Of a stretch of 64,000 bases of DNA, positions 46,933 through 59,098 are shown in pieces. Numbering within the stretch: position 1 is the first letter of the stretch; every line of letters begins with the position of its first letter. The position numbers and the translations under genes were made by a program. The stretch lies in the NCBI GenBank assembly GCA_019009955.1, contig CM032228.1, positions 176,987,501-177,051,500 of the forward strand, in the 5' to 3' direction. The notes beneath the pieces are model-generated. The model did not search any database. It was given only the letters and a program-made list of their open reading frames with translations, and had not been told where the DNA came from. This stretch comes from Riptortus pedestris. Lineage: Eukaryota; Arthropoda; Insecta; Hemiptera; Alydidae.

Positions 46933-47411
46933 GTCCGTCACGCAGGGGCTGCGTAAACTAAGCAGATTTCCCACGTGAAGTTTTACAATAGAGAAATCTG
47001 CCTAATAACAGCTGTAGTAGTAAGTAACCTCTAAACCTATTCACGAGAGGGACGAATAATTACAAAAACGGCCGCCAGAGCTCACGGCGGAAAGTCCGAA
47101 CATAGCCACTGCTGCCGAGCACATGCAGAATACAAATGCAAATATCTCGGTTAATATTCAAGATAGAGAATAAATGTATATAACAATATTTATAGCAAAT
47201 TTGCAATAAGATTCTATAATATTTTTCGATCCGACGTATAGTAACGGAGATATTTTGAATTTTCAAAATCCCCCCCTCCCCCTCTAAACCCCCCCTCCCA
47301 CTGGTCCGATTTCAGCCATTAACGAACTTGATCTCTCTTTTTACGGAAAACGCTTAAATATGAAGTTTGGTAACGATTAAACAAAAATTGCGACCGCTAG
47401 AGCGTTAACAG

Positions 47412-47474
<63 letters not shown>

Positions 47475-47591
47475 AACGGCCCTCATTTTCGTCATCTCCT
47501 GGGTAGGATCGATGGACATTTGAGGAAATTTTTCAAAACTCGCGTCATGAGTACGACCTCAATAGCTGATTTCCCTTAAGGGAAATCTGCT
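46933..47591 (+). mobile_element. Family A element, short form
   Basis: Intact 5' end (GTCCGTCACGCAGGGGCTGC), GCCAGAGCTCACGGCGGAAAG block, (TA)n 47417-47471, intact 3' hairpin TGATTTCCCTTAAGGGAAAT and CTGCT. About 659 bp. One of the cleanest copies. Confidence 0.9.
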
Positions 47592-47930
47592 AATAAGGGG
47601 GGAAATAAGTGGACATTTACAAATTTGAGAATTACCAAATAATTGTGTTTAATTTTGTTTGTTGTATGCTAATTACTTAAATAAAATAAGTAAGTGGGAC
47701 CTCTTTGGTCATTTCGCCTTCTGTTTTTAAGTCTTACGTGGCTGTATAAAGGCAGTTGGGCGTGTTTAATGTGTTGTGAGAATGGAGCTCAAAGATTTAA
47801 AGATTGCCGTTTTAACGAAACTGTCAGACACATTTCATTTTTAACAGTGGGGACTGCCTAATTAACAGCAGTAAAGTATGAAATATTACTGTTCAGTTTT
47901 GTAATTAATTAGAAAGATCCTTAATACTAA
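47592..47930. other. No gene seen
   Basis: Unique spacer. Confidence 0.4.
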
Positions 47931-47931
47931 T

Positions 47932-48040
47932 ATGGCTAATTGGGTCTTGTCATCCAACCAGAGTAGGACTAAGGATTTTATTTAGAGGCTTCTATTACCC
48001 AGGCAGGAAACGCACCCACTACTCCTGGTTATGGCTAGAC
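47932..48040 (-). repeat. SINE family S, degraded fragment
   Basis: TATGGCTAATTGGGTCTTG, CCAGAGTAGGACTAAGGATT, TTATTTAGAGGCTTCTATTA and CCCAGGCAGGAAACGCACCC follow the complement of the SINE body in order, with deletions. Confidence 0.55.
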
Positions 48041-48640
48041 TGAATAACTAAATAGGTTTACTAGTGCATAGCGCTTTCAGGTGGGAATCCCACCATTCTT
48101 CATCTATATAACACACAATACTCAATTAAATAATGACTAATATCTCATACAGTTTACCATATGCAAACATTACAGAATTGAAATTGTTGTTGTTGTTGTT
48201 GAAGAAAAAGAAAGTAGCTACAACATTTTTAACGCATAAAAAGTTAAACTTAAGTAAACACAGAAATCCAATTAAAAAAATGATATAGTAGGATTGTGAG
48301 AGACTGTGTTAGTTCAAATTGCCGTCGGCTGAAGCCAACATTGGCCTTTGCCAACGGACACTGGCTAACACTCCCATTTTCAACTTTGTTCATATTCTGT
48401 GAACGCTGATTTTCCATTGCAGATCTAGTAGTTAAAATAGAACAAAATGAGTATGATAAACTGAAGTATTAAAATTGTATTGTGATAGTTGTTTTAAACA
48501 TGGTTATTAGATTTATTTGTGTAAAGCTTTATAGTAAATTGAATGAGTTTTATAATTTTTCAGGAGCCCTAATAGTATTTATTTGCCCCAGCTGCGCTAT
48601 TTGATTATAATCCTATTGCAGAATAACAAGAATATTAAGA

Positions 48641-48822
48641 ACTCAGGTTAACCACGTGAGTTTAGGCGTTGATCTAATCTTACTTGGTAAACCTTAAACT
48701 GTGAATTTGTACCTTGGTAAAAGGAAATTATAACATTTTGTGACAAAATCATTAAATAAAATCCAGACCTAAAGGGTAGTCATCTGTAGAGAACCTGATC
48801 CAATTAGCCTTAGTAACAAAAA
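48641..48822 (+). repeat. SINE family S, main piece of a copy split by an A insertion
   Basis: Head ACTCAGGTTAACCACGTGAG, degraded B box, body ATTAAATAAAATCCAGACCT, ending …AGCCTTAGTAACAAAAA at the border with the family A element. The SINE tail is found beyond it. Confidence 0.8.
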
Positions 48823-49607
<785 letters not shown>

Positions 49608-49635
49608 AAAAATTGGAAGTTAATAAGTAACATTC
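49608..49635 (+). repeat. SINE family S, tail piece beyond the A insertion
   Basis: AAAATTGGAAGTTAATAAG corresponds to the SINE tail AAAAGTGGAAGTTAATAAA. It completes the copy at 48641. Confidence 0.75.
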
Positions 49636-49780
49636 TTAAGAATTACAAAAAGCTCTATTTTTTTAAGTTTCTTCCTGATCTTGATCTCCAGCCAAAAAAT
49701 AAGAATACGATTCGAACGATATGATACACAGGCTAAATACAAATAATATCATACATTAAAAATGGATAGAATTTAAAAAA

Positions 49781-50414
49781 GTCCCTCACGCAGGCACCCT
49801 AAGCTATTTCCCACATGAAGTTTTACAATAGAGAAATCTGCATACTGGTAACACAATACCACCGTGATTAAATACAAACGGTAATGAGAAATCTTTCAGT
49901 TAATTAAAATAAATTCCCAACTGAAACGGCTTCTGAATTGTAAGAATAATTTATATTTTAATAACTCAAATTTTAATAGTCCAAGAACTAAAAAAAAGGG
50001 GGGGGGCGGATGAACAGAACGTCTTTGCATAAATCTCACAAAGTAACGAAGGTAAGGTAAGGTTAGAAAGGACAGGTACGGTTAGAAGAAGCTTCCACCT
50101 GAGCCGAGTACTGACAGAAATGGCCGACCTAATCCGAACTATACCCGACCACAGACTTCATAAAAATGCAAATATCTCGGTTAATATTCAAGATAGAGAA
50201 TAAATGTATATAACAATATTTATAGTAAATTTAATTTGCAATAAGATTGATTTTGTACAATTTTTCGATCCGACGTATAGTAACGGAGATATTTCGAATT
50301 TTCGAAAATCCTCCCCTCTAAACCCCCCCCCCTTCCACTGGTCCGATTTCAGCCGTCAACAAACCGATCAAACAGCCGTCCGATCAAACAAAAATTGCGA
50401 CCGCTAGAGCGGTA

Positions 50415-50486
<72 letters not shown>

Positions 50487-50608
50487 TTTTGAACGGACTT
50501 CAGTTTCGTCATCTACTAGGTAGGATCGATGGACATTTGAAGAAAAATTTCGAAAATTCCGTCATGAGTACAACCTCAATAGCTGATTTCCCTTAAGGGA
50601 AATCTGCT
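49781..50608 (+). mobile_element. Family A element, long form 1
   Basis: 5' end has a small deletion (GTCCCTCACGCAGGCACC), G-run module at about 49999, GTAAGGTAAGGTTAGAAAGG, and the conserved 3' half with part of the TTTTTACATAAAACG block replaced. (TA)n at about 50429-50482 preceded by (CA)6; intact 3' hairpin. Confidence 0.87.
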
Positions 50609-51229
50609 AATAGTAACTCCTTCTTGAATTCAAACTCGTGTAATAACAAAAGAAAACAAATAATTGAAGTTCCTTATTTTGCAATGCAATTCTGACAATT
50701 TTTAGTAGAACCATAATGTTTTTTTATATATATTTATTTATTTCCAGTAATTTATACGTTACTCTAGGAGAAATATAACTTAAAACGAATTTAACACTAC
50801 AAATTTAAAGCTATTATTAGCTAAGGTAATTATTAAGGAACATATATTTGTAACATAATCATTTAAATTTATATAAAAATAAATAATTAAATAAAAATAA
50901 ATATTGAAATACCTGTGGACTAGGGGAAGATAAAACAGGAGTGTTACATGAGGACATCACAAATCGACATTGAAAGACAGAAAGGGCATTATTGCAGAGG
51001 AAAAGACGAAGATAGGATAGGAGATAACTAATATCAAGGAGAAGAGATTTCCCTCGTGATTAGTAGTGACCAGGCGAAGAAAAGAGATAACAGATGTCCT
51101 TTTTATATTCGTTTTTCGACATATGTCCTGTCGAATATATGTTGTTAATATTAATGTTGTGTGAGCGGAAGCTACCGTGATCAGTTTCAGCTATGAGATA
51201 TTTCTTTTGTGGCTAATATCTAGAGTTTT
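50609..51229. other. No gene seen
   Basis: AT-rich spacer, slightly purine-rich at 50920-51080. Confidence 0.4.
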
Positions 51230-51370
51230 AGCAGATTTCCCTTAAGGGACTACTGAAGTCGTACTAATGGGGGAACTATTGAGGTCGTACTAATGACGGA
51301 ATTTTCGACATTTTTCTTCAAATGTCCATCGATCCTACCTAGTAGATGACGAAAATGAGATCCGTTCAAA

Positions 51371-51435
<65 letters not shown>

Positions 51436-51870
51436 CTGTTAACGCTCTAGCAGTTGCAATTTTTGTTTGATCGTTACCAAACTCAATATTTAACCGTTTT
51501 ATGTAAAAAGACAGATCAAGTTCGTTAACGGCTGAAATCGGACCAGTAGGAGGGGGGGGGGTTAGAGGGGAGGATTTTCGAAAATTCGAAATATCTCCGT
51601 TACTATACGTCGGATCGAAACATTGTACAGAGTCAATCTTATTGCAAATTAAATTTACTATAGATTGTTTTATATACATTTATTCTCTATCTTGAACATT
51701 AACCGAGATTTTTGCATTTTTATTAAATCTGGGCGGCTGACGGACGAGTGACTTTCCCGCCAAAAGCTAGTTCGGCCGTTTTCATGACTGCTCGGCTCTC
51801 GTGAAATTTCTCTATTGTAAAACTTCACGTGGGAAATCTGCTTAGTTTACGCAGCTCCTGCGTGACGGAC
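51230..51870 (-). mobile_element. Family A element, short form, minus orientation
   Basis: Reads AGCAGATTTCCCTTAAGGGA at the left (3' end of the element), (TA)n 51374-51430, a G9 run at about 51552, and CGTGACGGAC at the right (5' end). T runs flank both sides. Near the 3' end a segment of about 30 bp (GTCGTACTAATG) is duplicated. Confidence 0.87.
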
Positions 51871-52600
51871 TTTTTCATTATGTCTCTATTACTCGGCAGT
51901 TTACGTTCGACATATTATTTACAAAAATAATAAATGTCTGCTGGGAAACAAATACAATTTTTTTGTCTCACATAAATTTGTTTATGAGTAACCGCTCATT
52001 CTAAATGTAGAAGTGGACACTTTAATCGGGAAAAAAACATTTATTTAAGCTTTGGCAAGGTTTCTTTTTAACACTCTTTTCCTTCGTAAATTTGTAAGAG
52101 CTTGAAACTTCGAAATGAGTTCTGGATACAATCAGTAGTTTTCAACTTCTAACTAGACGTATTTCATTTGAATACTTTAGTCAGTTTTCCTTAATTCAAG
52201 AATGAAAAAGTTTATTTTTGATTCAAGAAGAACATGAATTTTAATGAAATAAAGTATTCATGGAAACATAAAAATTCAACATAACACACTTTCTTTCATC
52301 TTTCGTTGCTTGTCAAAGGTATGAATGCCATGTATCCCACTTGTTACCAATTAGGCACTGAAACTTCAATATACCTGACATGTGGAATATTCAACTAAAT
52401 TCACCAATTCACGGATTTTCTTAAAATGGATATATTCAAAGAAAGTTAAAATTCTAATATTTGTTAAATCTGGAATTAAATACGCCAGGATAACAATGAT
52501 TGAAGGGTTCGATTGCCAATGGATACTGTTCAGTCGTCTTTGAAGCGAATTTCCCGTGCTCGCTTAGTTCACAAACCCGCCACACATATGGAGATCACGT
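51871..52600. other. No gene seen
   Basis: Unique sequence leading to a GC-richer block. Confidence 0.4.
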
Positions 52601-52960
52601 AGGCAGTGGCCAGGAGAGGAAACTGCCGTACTAGCCTACAGGTCAGATCCCGCTTGATGTGAGCGGCCATTACATCAGTACAGTTGGGCTTTGTCCCTCT
52701 CCGGGGTCGTTTCTACCGCTACAGTAATAGTGTATCCCGCTTCAGAGATAACCGCTCAGTTGGGCTCTGACCCTCTCCAGGGTCGCTTCTACCGCTACAG
52801 TAAAAGTTTACCTGCTTCGAAGATACAGTACAGTTGGGATTCACCCGTTACACAGTTCTACAGGGATCTATTCCGCTCCAGAGTGGGGGCTTGTCCACTC
52901 TCCTGTATTGGTTCTACCGCTGCAGTGTAATAGTCTATCTTTCATCTCCCGGCACGCTAG
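52600..52960 (+). repeat. GC-richer block with degenerate repeats of about 75 bp
   Basis: CAGTTGGGCT is followed by CCCTCTCC(G/A)GGGTCG and TTCTACCGCTACAGTAA twice (about 52680 and 52755), with a third decayed unit ending GGTTCTACCGCTGCAGTGTA (about 52909). The block stands out in GC content. It may be part of a retroelement 5' region or a decayed satellite. Plus frames across it (52691-52930) are a by-product. Confidence 0.5.
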
Positions 52961-53039
52961 TGTTATATACGGATCACCGCAACCAGTTTTCACCAGCTAG
53001 AAGACAGAATCTCATTGGGAACACAAAATAACACCGGAA

Positions 53040-53795
53040 GAAGACTACACTTCAAGAAAAGTATATGTTTCCCGCAGGTACTTTCTTTTTATAATGCTAG
53101 CATTATCTACGCAAACTATTAAATGAGTACTCATAATATAGGACCGATCGATCATTATATTGTATATATATTATTGGCTTGCTGCTAAAGTATTTTATAA
53201 AGTTAAATTTCCTTTGTTTCTTTTTTCAACCTCTATATCAATAAATGTTAATGTTCGGTTCAATTAAACATAAGGTTAGTTTCTAAATCAGCATCCTTTA
53301 GGATTTAAGTTGTATAAAATTAGCTGCATACTATAAAGTTTATTATAAGTAACTTATTCAATATATACTTGATTCATTGGAGAACTCAAATAGTGACTTG
53401 TATTATTCACCCTCTTCTTTCCATAAAATAGAAAATATTTCAGTCTAATGCTTTCTTATAAGGAAATTATCTCTTTAATACTTTTATTTCAGTTTAATGC
53501 TCTCTCATTATTATTGCCTTTAAAAAGCTTCCCGCCCTTTACAGGTACGGGCATTTAACTAATTAGGGATTCACTAAATAAAATATCTATTTCAGGTTAC
53601 AATGGGTGTCTCGAATCATCCTGCCATAAAGTAAACGTAACTATATTTTAGGACTAAATACTTAGACAATTGTGGATTAGGCATAAGCAAAAATAAATGT
53701 GCACATTACACTATTCAATATACAAGGTATATTTCTCACTCTATCTTACTCTCATACTTCTATTTAATTTTCAAGGGAAACAAAGGTCCTTGAAG
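53040..53795. other. No gene seen
   Basis: AT-rich sequence. A few words at 53540-53610 recall the SINE body but are too weak to call. Confidence 0.4.
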
Positions 53796-53799
53796 ACTT

Positions 53800-53960
53800 A
53801 AGATCGGGGCAGGAGGAGGATGGGGTAGTTTATAGAGGGAGAAAATCGAAAATTTCTAAATATCCATTTTATGAGTTGGATCGAAAAATGATATTAGCCA
53901 ATCTTGTTGTAAATTAAATTTTCTATAAATGTTCAATACATTTTTTTCGTATATACTATA
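53800..53960 (-). repeat. Degraded family A-related fragment
   Basis: GTTTATAGAGGGAGAAAATC, GAAAATTTCTAAATATCC, GTTGGATCGAAAAATG and AATCTTGTTGTAAATTAAAT follow the complement of the family A 3' half. Confidence 0.5.
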
Positions 53961-54287
53961 TCGTTTGTATTTGTTGCCATCAGTGAACACACATTTACTT
54001 CTACACATGGCTGACAACTTAGCTTATTGTTAACTTACCATTTCGTTAACAATACGCGAATATATTATACTACCTCTTATCCTAAGCTTAAATACCGAAC
54101 ATTGTTTTCACCTAATCTTTACTAAATCAGATAAATTTTTCACATAAAGTTTGAATAGCTACAATCGTCTTATGTCCTTATTTTATTTACGTTATTATAT
54201 CCTTATTTGCCTCAGAGATACGAGTTCCAATAAGGATGACAAATCTGCCTTTATATGTACTTATGACTGTCCGTCCTAACAAAAAAA

Positions 54288-55091
54288 GGCCGTCACGCAG
54301 GGGCTGCGTAAACTAAGCAGATTTCCCCTGTGAAGTTTTACAATAGAGAAATCTGCATACTGGTAACACAATACCACCGTGATTAGATAATGAGAAATCT
54401 TTCAGTTAATTAAAATAAATACCCAACTGAAACGGCTTCTGAATTGTAAGAATAATTTATATTTTAATAACTCAAATTTTAGTAGTCCAAGAACTAAAGA
54501 ACGAGGGGGGGGCAGATGAACTAAACGTATTTGCATAAATCTCACAAAGTAAGGAAGGTAAGGTAAGGTTAAAAACGCCAGGTTAGAAGAAGCTTCCGCC
54601 TGAGCCGAGAAATGACGAAGATGGCCGACATAATCCGAACTATACCCCACCACAGACTTCACAAAAATGCAAATATCTCGGTTAATATTCAAGATAGAGA
54701 ATAAATGTATATAACAATATTTATAGTAAATTTAATTTGCAATAAGATTGGTTCTGTACAAGTTTTCGATCCGATGCATAATAACGGAGATATTTTGAAT
54801 TTTCGAAAATCCCCCCTCTAAACCCCCCCACCCTCTGGTCCAATTTCAGCCATTAACGAACTTGATCTGTCTTTTTACATAAAACGGTTAAATATCGAGT
54901 TTCGTAACGATCAAACAAAAATTGCGACCGCTAGAGCGTTAACAGACAAATATATATATATATATATAATTTTGAACGGACCTCATTTTCGTCATCTCCT
55001 GGGTAGGATCGATGGGCATTTGAAGAAAATTTTCGAAAATCGCGTCATGAGTACGACCTCAATAGCTGATTTCCCTTAAGGGAAATCTGCT
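54288..55091 (+). mobile_element. Family A element, long form 1
   Basis: 5' end (G)GCCGTCACGCAGGGGCTGC with one change, G-run module (about 54503), AAGGTAAGGTAAGGTTAAAA block, only a short (TA)9 core (54951-54968), and intact hairpin and CTGCT end. About 804 bp. Sequence very close to the 15.5-kb copy in its first 400 bp. Confidence 0.9.
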
Positions 55092-55690
55092 AAAATGGGA
55101 GGGACCTATGACGTAATACAAAATGTCGCACCGCATATAAACCTACTCAGCGATGTTAGAGGATCATTCGCTGTAAGGCATAATAGGTATGTTCTAGATT
55201 ACTAATGTAAATTGTACCCTTGAAAGTCCCAGTTGTTCTGTAACTTTGCTAGTTTTGCTTATCTTCTCAATTGAACAACCTGAGGCTTTAGAACATGGTA
55301 CTAGCATTCTTCTCATACTTGTTTATTATCGAACAAGTAGAGAAGATCGTTTATTAATAGATAGTGTATTCTATGATTGTTTGAATAAATGTTCGTGCTT
55401 ATAGAAAGAAAAAAAATTGAATAACATGTCACACATCCAATGTTTGTTCCCGTAGAGTTGTCCTGTAAAAATAAAATCTCTCCAACTGAGTTTTGCTTAA
55501 CCTATTCCTACTACTCACAAGTTGAGAGTTTTTATTTTCGTCAATTAACTGAGTCTGAGTGCTCTCTAAACTAAGGCAAAGGCCAACAAAGAAAGAAAAT
55601 TCGTTGATTAAAAGGTTGATTTTTCACTTTCACTCAGAAAGGGAATTTATACCGTTGACAAGAGCTAACAAGCGTCCTTTCATAAAAAAA
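55092..55690. other. No gene seen
   Basis: Unique AT-rich spacer. Confidence 0.4.
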
Positions 55691-55693
55691 GAA

Positions 55694-55901
55694 GTCCGTC
55701 ACGCAGGGGCTGCGTAAACTAAGCAGACTTTCCTTGTGAAGATTAATAATAGATAAAACTACATACTACTAACACGACACCACCGTGTCACATATTAAGT
55801 GAATAAATACAAACAGTAATAAAAAATCTTTCTCCTCCAGGCTGGAAGCGTCTCAAATGTAAACAGACAGGTATGCCTACGGCTCACCGGAAAGAAAAAA
55901 A
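55694..55901 (+). mobile_element. Family A element, long form 2, left piece (interrupted)
   Basis: 5' end GTCCGTCACGCAGGGGCTGC; form-2 module up to CTCACCGGAAAGAAAAAAA, where another family A copy starts. The element continues at 56550 with AAAAAACAATAACTG, as expected from the intact order in the copy at 45573 (CCGGAAAGAAAAACAATTTC). Confidence 0.85.
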
Positions 55902-56338
55902 GTCCGTCACGCAGGGGCTGCGTAAACTAAGCAGATTTCCCACGTGAAGTAATACAATAGAGAAATCTCCATACAAGAGCCCAACAGTTACGGCAAAGGA
56001 CCGAACTAGGTTTTGGCGGGAAATTCAAAAATCCGGTATCGGCCCAAATTGAATAAAAATGCAAATATCTCGGTTAATATTCAAGATAGGGAATAAATGT
56101 ATAGAACACTATTTTTAGTAAATTTAATTTGCAATAAGATTGATTCTATACAATTTTTCGATCCGACCCATAATAACGGAGAAATTTCGAATTTTCCGAA
56201 AATCCCCCCTCTAAACCCCCCCTCCCACTGGACCGATTTCAGCCATTAACGAACTTGATCTTCCTTTTTACATAAAACGATTAAATTCCGAGTTTGGTAA
56301 CGATCAAACAAAAAATGCGACCGCTAGAGCGTTAACAG

Positions 56339-56390
<52 letters not shown>

Positions 56391-56549
56391 ATATATATCT
56401 ATATATATATAGATATATATATATAATTTTTGAACGGACCTCATTTTCGTCATCTCCTGGGCAGGATCGATGGACATTTGAAGAAATGTTTCGAAACTCG
56501 CGTCATGAGTACGACCTCAATAGCTGATTTCCCTTAAGGGAAATCTGCT
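55902..56549 (+). mobile_element. Family A element, short form, nested inside another family A copy
   Basis: Complete from GTCCGTCACGCAGGGGCTGC to the hairpin and AAATCTGCT, about 648 bp, with an interrupted (TA)n at 56343-56425. It splits the form-2 copy within its AAAAA run. Confidence 0.9.
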
Positions 56550-56941
56550 AAAAAAACAATAACTGAAACAACAAATTTATAATGAATCGCAATAATTTTT
56601 ATCTCAATCAATCAAATTTTAGTAGTCTAAGAATTTGATCCAGGGAGGGGGAGTCACAAGAATATATTTGAATGTATCTCGTCTAATAAAGGTCTCTGGA
56701 AAACAATATTTGGCGTATAAGCTTCGAATAATGTGGTTTATTATATAAGAGCGTATTGTTTATGTAGCACGAGTAGAAGTGGGGGTTTACTGTAGGCTCA
56801 AAACTGAAAAATACAAATATCTCGGTTAATATTCACGATAGAGAATAAATGTATATAACAATATTCATAGTACATTTAATTTGCAATAAGATTCATTTTA
56901 TACACTTTTTCGATCCGACTTATAGTAACGAATATATTTCG
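56550..56941 (+). mobile_element. Family A element, long form 2, right piece, broken
   Basis: Continues the interrupted copy: AATTTTTATCTCAATCAATC, GAGTAGAAGTGGGGGTTTAC, ATCTCGGTTAATATTCACGA. At CGAATATATTTCGAATTC the orientation flips, so the 3' third is not present in order. Confidence 0.75.
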
Positions 56942-57130
56942 AATTCGTACTCATGAAGCAATTTTCGTCAAATATCCATCGATTCTATACAGGAGGTGAT
57001 GAAAATGAGGTCCGTTCAAAATTATATATATACTCGTACGTAGATATACGTATTTGTCTCTTAACGCTCTAGCGGTCGCAAGTTTTGCTTGATCGTTACC
57101 AAACTCGATATTTAGTCGTTTTATGTACGT
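56942..57130 (-). mobile_element. Family A fragment, minus orientation (inverted junction)
   Basis: GTACTCATGAAGCAATTTTC, GTCAAATATCCATCGATTCT, GAAAATGAGGTCCGTTCAAA, short TA core, CTTAACGCTCTAGCGGTCGC: the 3' third of family A read backwards. With the preceding piece it makes a head-to-head join. Confidence 0.75.
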
Positions 57131-57149
57131 AAAGTGAAAGATGAAGTTT

Positions 57150-57301
57150 CGTTGATTTCGATTTAATCTTTCGTGTCCTATAACATTGTTGACACCTTCT
57201 ACAGTTTTTCGTGTATACCTCATTTATACTTCGTTCTACGGCGGCAAAAGTGCATATAACAAAAGTCACTTTAATGAACAAAACAAACAACTTTTGTTAT
57301 T
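57150..57301 (-). mobile_element. Family B/C fragment interrupted by a family A copy (part 1)
   Basis: Boxes GTTTTTCGTGTATACCTCAT, TATACTTCGTTCTACGGCGG and AACAAACAACTTTTGTTAT match the B consensus. The B sequence resumes at 58291 after the A copy. Orientation follows the plus-strand B consensus in wording, so the strand label is tentative. Confidence 0.5.
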
Positions 57302-57419
57302 AGCAGATTTCCCTTAAGGGAAATCAGCTATTGAGGTCGTACTCATGACGCGATTTTCGAAAAATTTCTTCAAATGTCCATCGATCCTACCCAGGAGATG
57401 GCGAAAATGAGGTCCGTTC

Positions 57420-57487
<68 letters not shown>

Positions 57488-58290
57488 CTGTTAACGCTCT
57501 AGCGGTCGCAATTTTTGTTTGATCGTAACGAAACTCCATATTTAACCATTTTATGTAAAAAGACAGATCAAGTTCGTTAATGGCTGAAATCAGACCAGAG
57601 GTAGGGGGGGGGGTTTAGAGGGGGATTTTTGAAAATTCGAAGTATCTCCGTTATTATGCGTCGGATCGAAAAATTGTATAGAATCAATCTTATTGCAAAT
57701 TAAATTTACTATAAATATTGTTCTATACTTTTATTTATAGAAGATTTTTATCTATCTTGAATACTAACGGAGATATTTGCATTTTTCAGTTTTCAGAAAA
57801 CCGCCTCTTCTACTCATGTTACGTAAACAATACTCTGCTACATAATAAATCATATTATTGGAAGTTTAAATACCAAAAATTGTATTCAAGAGACCTTTAT
57901 TATACGAGATACATGCAAATATGCCCAGGTGACTCCCCCCCCCCATCTTAAAGTTTTGGACTACTAAAATTTTATTGATTGAGAGAACAACTATTCTGAC
58001 TCATTATAAATTACACTAGTAGATATAGTAAATAGTTCTCAATAAAATTAATGTGTTATATTCTGATATATTGCAGTAATTGTCTTTCTTTCCGGTGTGA
58101 GGCAGGCCGACCCGTTTGTTTACATTTCTAACCTAACGCTTCCTGTCGGCAGGTTATTGAAATTGGATGAAACATTTATTTCCGTTTGTATTTATTCACG
58201 GTGTTGTTGTGTTAGCAGTATGTATATTTATCTATTACTAAACTTCACGAGGGAAATCTGCTTAGTTTACGCAGCCCCTGCGTGACGGAC
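57302..58290 (-). mobile_element. Family A element, long form 2, minus orientation
   Basis: Left end AGCAGATTTCCCTTAAGGGA (3' hairpin), (TA)n 57427-57483, G8-type run at about 57606, form-2 module (CCTCTTCTACTCATGTTACG; CTAGTAGATATAGTAAATAG), and right end CGCAGCCCCTGCGTGACGGA followed by CTTTA. About 989 bp, the longest copy. It carries frames such as 57718-57951 that are not genes. Confidence 0.88.
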
Positions 58291-58745
58291 TTTATAGATT
58301 ATATTACGAAATATCGCGATTTTATATTTCACACCTCCATTATAACTCTCACTCCTGTGCGTACCTCGAAATTTTAATATAGCTTATAATCCGGGAAGTG
58401 TTAATACCAAATCACATACGGAGTTTCGTTTAGTTCGGTTGAGTCTTTTGTGCCATATAAAATTGATGAATTGTATACTTCGGTATACGACAAAAGTGTA
58501 TATAAGAAAACTTACTATAAATAACAAAGTAAACAACTTTTGTTACGTGCTTATTTTACGAAATATCGCTATTTTTAATTTCAGGCCTCCCTTATAACCC
58601 CTACACTGTTCGTCTCAGAGAAGATTAATATCCTAAAACGGAAGTTGGGTTAGTAGCAGTATACATACCAAGTTTCATAAAATTCGGTTCAGCCGTTTAC
58701 GATTCTATAAAGGACATACAGACAAACATTCATTTTTATATATTG
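58291..58745 (+). mobile_element. Family B repeat, 3' part
   Basis: GAAATATCGCGATTTTATAT, then a second GAAATATCGCTATTTTTAAT unit, CATACCAAGTTTCATAAAAT, TCGGTTCAGCCGTTTACGAT and TTCATTTTTATATATTG. Same 3' end as the 27.8-kb copy (TTCTATAAAGGACATACAGA). Confidence 0.75.
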
Positions 58746-59095
58746 TTAATACAGTACTGAATAAATTTAAAAAATATATATATTTTAAATATTCAGTGTT
58801 AGTGTGCAGACTTTACGAAGGGGTTGCCTGGCCATAAATTCTTTTAGCTCACTTTATTCAAGGATGAAGCATCCTGTAGATGAGGGTTAACCTATAAAGT
58901 GAATTGCCGGTAGCGTGAAAGTGTACCCGTAACAAGGAACAAGGTGTTTACCAGCATCAGGTGTCACAAAACAAGAAAGATGTCAAAGTAAGTGCTACTA
59001 GTCATGTGCTCAGTTTATATAGGCTAAGAATGTTTACTGTCATCTGCTGAGTAATTGAAAAATTTACATTCATTCTCAGACCCCGCAATGTCTTT
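58746..59095. other. No gene seen
   Basis: Mixed-composition spacer between two B copies. Confidence 0.4.
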
Positions 59096-59098
59096 CAT

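Noticed and set aside
46933..47591. Canonical Helitron (TC start, CTRR end with hairpin 10 bases upstream, A|T target)
   Set aside because: The hairpin is at the very end, the 5' end has a subterminal inverted match and the target is an A/T run. This fits the Helentron/HINE type better.
50204..51679. Repeated peptide …LICNKIDFVQFFDPTYSNGDIS… at 50204 (plus) and 51335 (minus), and …NINRDICIF… at several places
   Set aside because: Both are readings of the conserved family A 3' half. Frames break in other copies, and the conservation is at DNA level.
53540..53620. Additional SINE copy
   Set aside because: Only a few scattered words (ATTCACTAAATAAAAT) match; too short to separate from chance.
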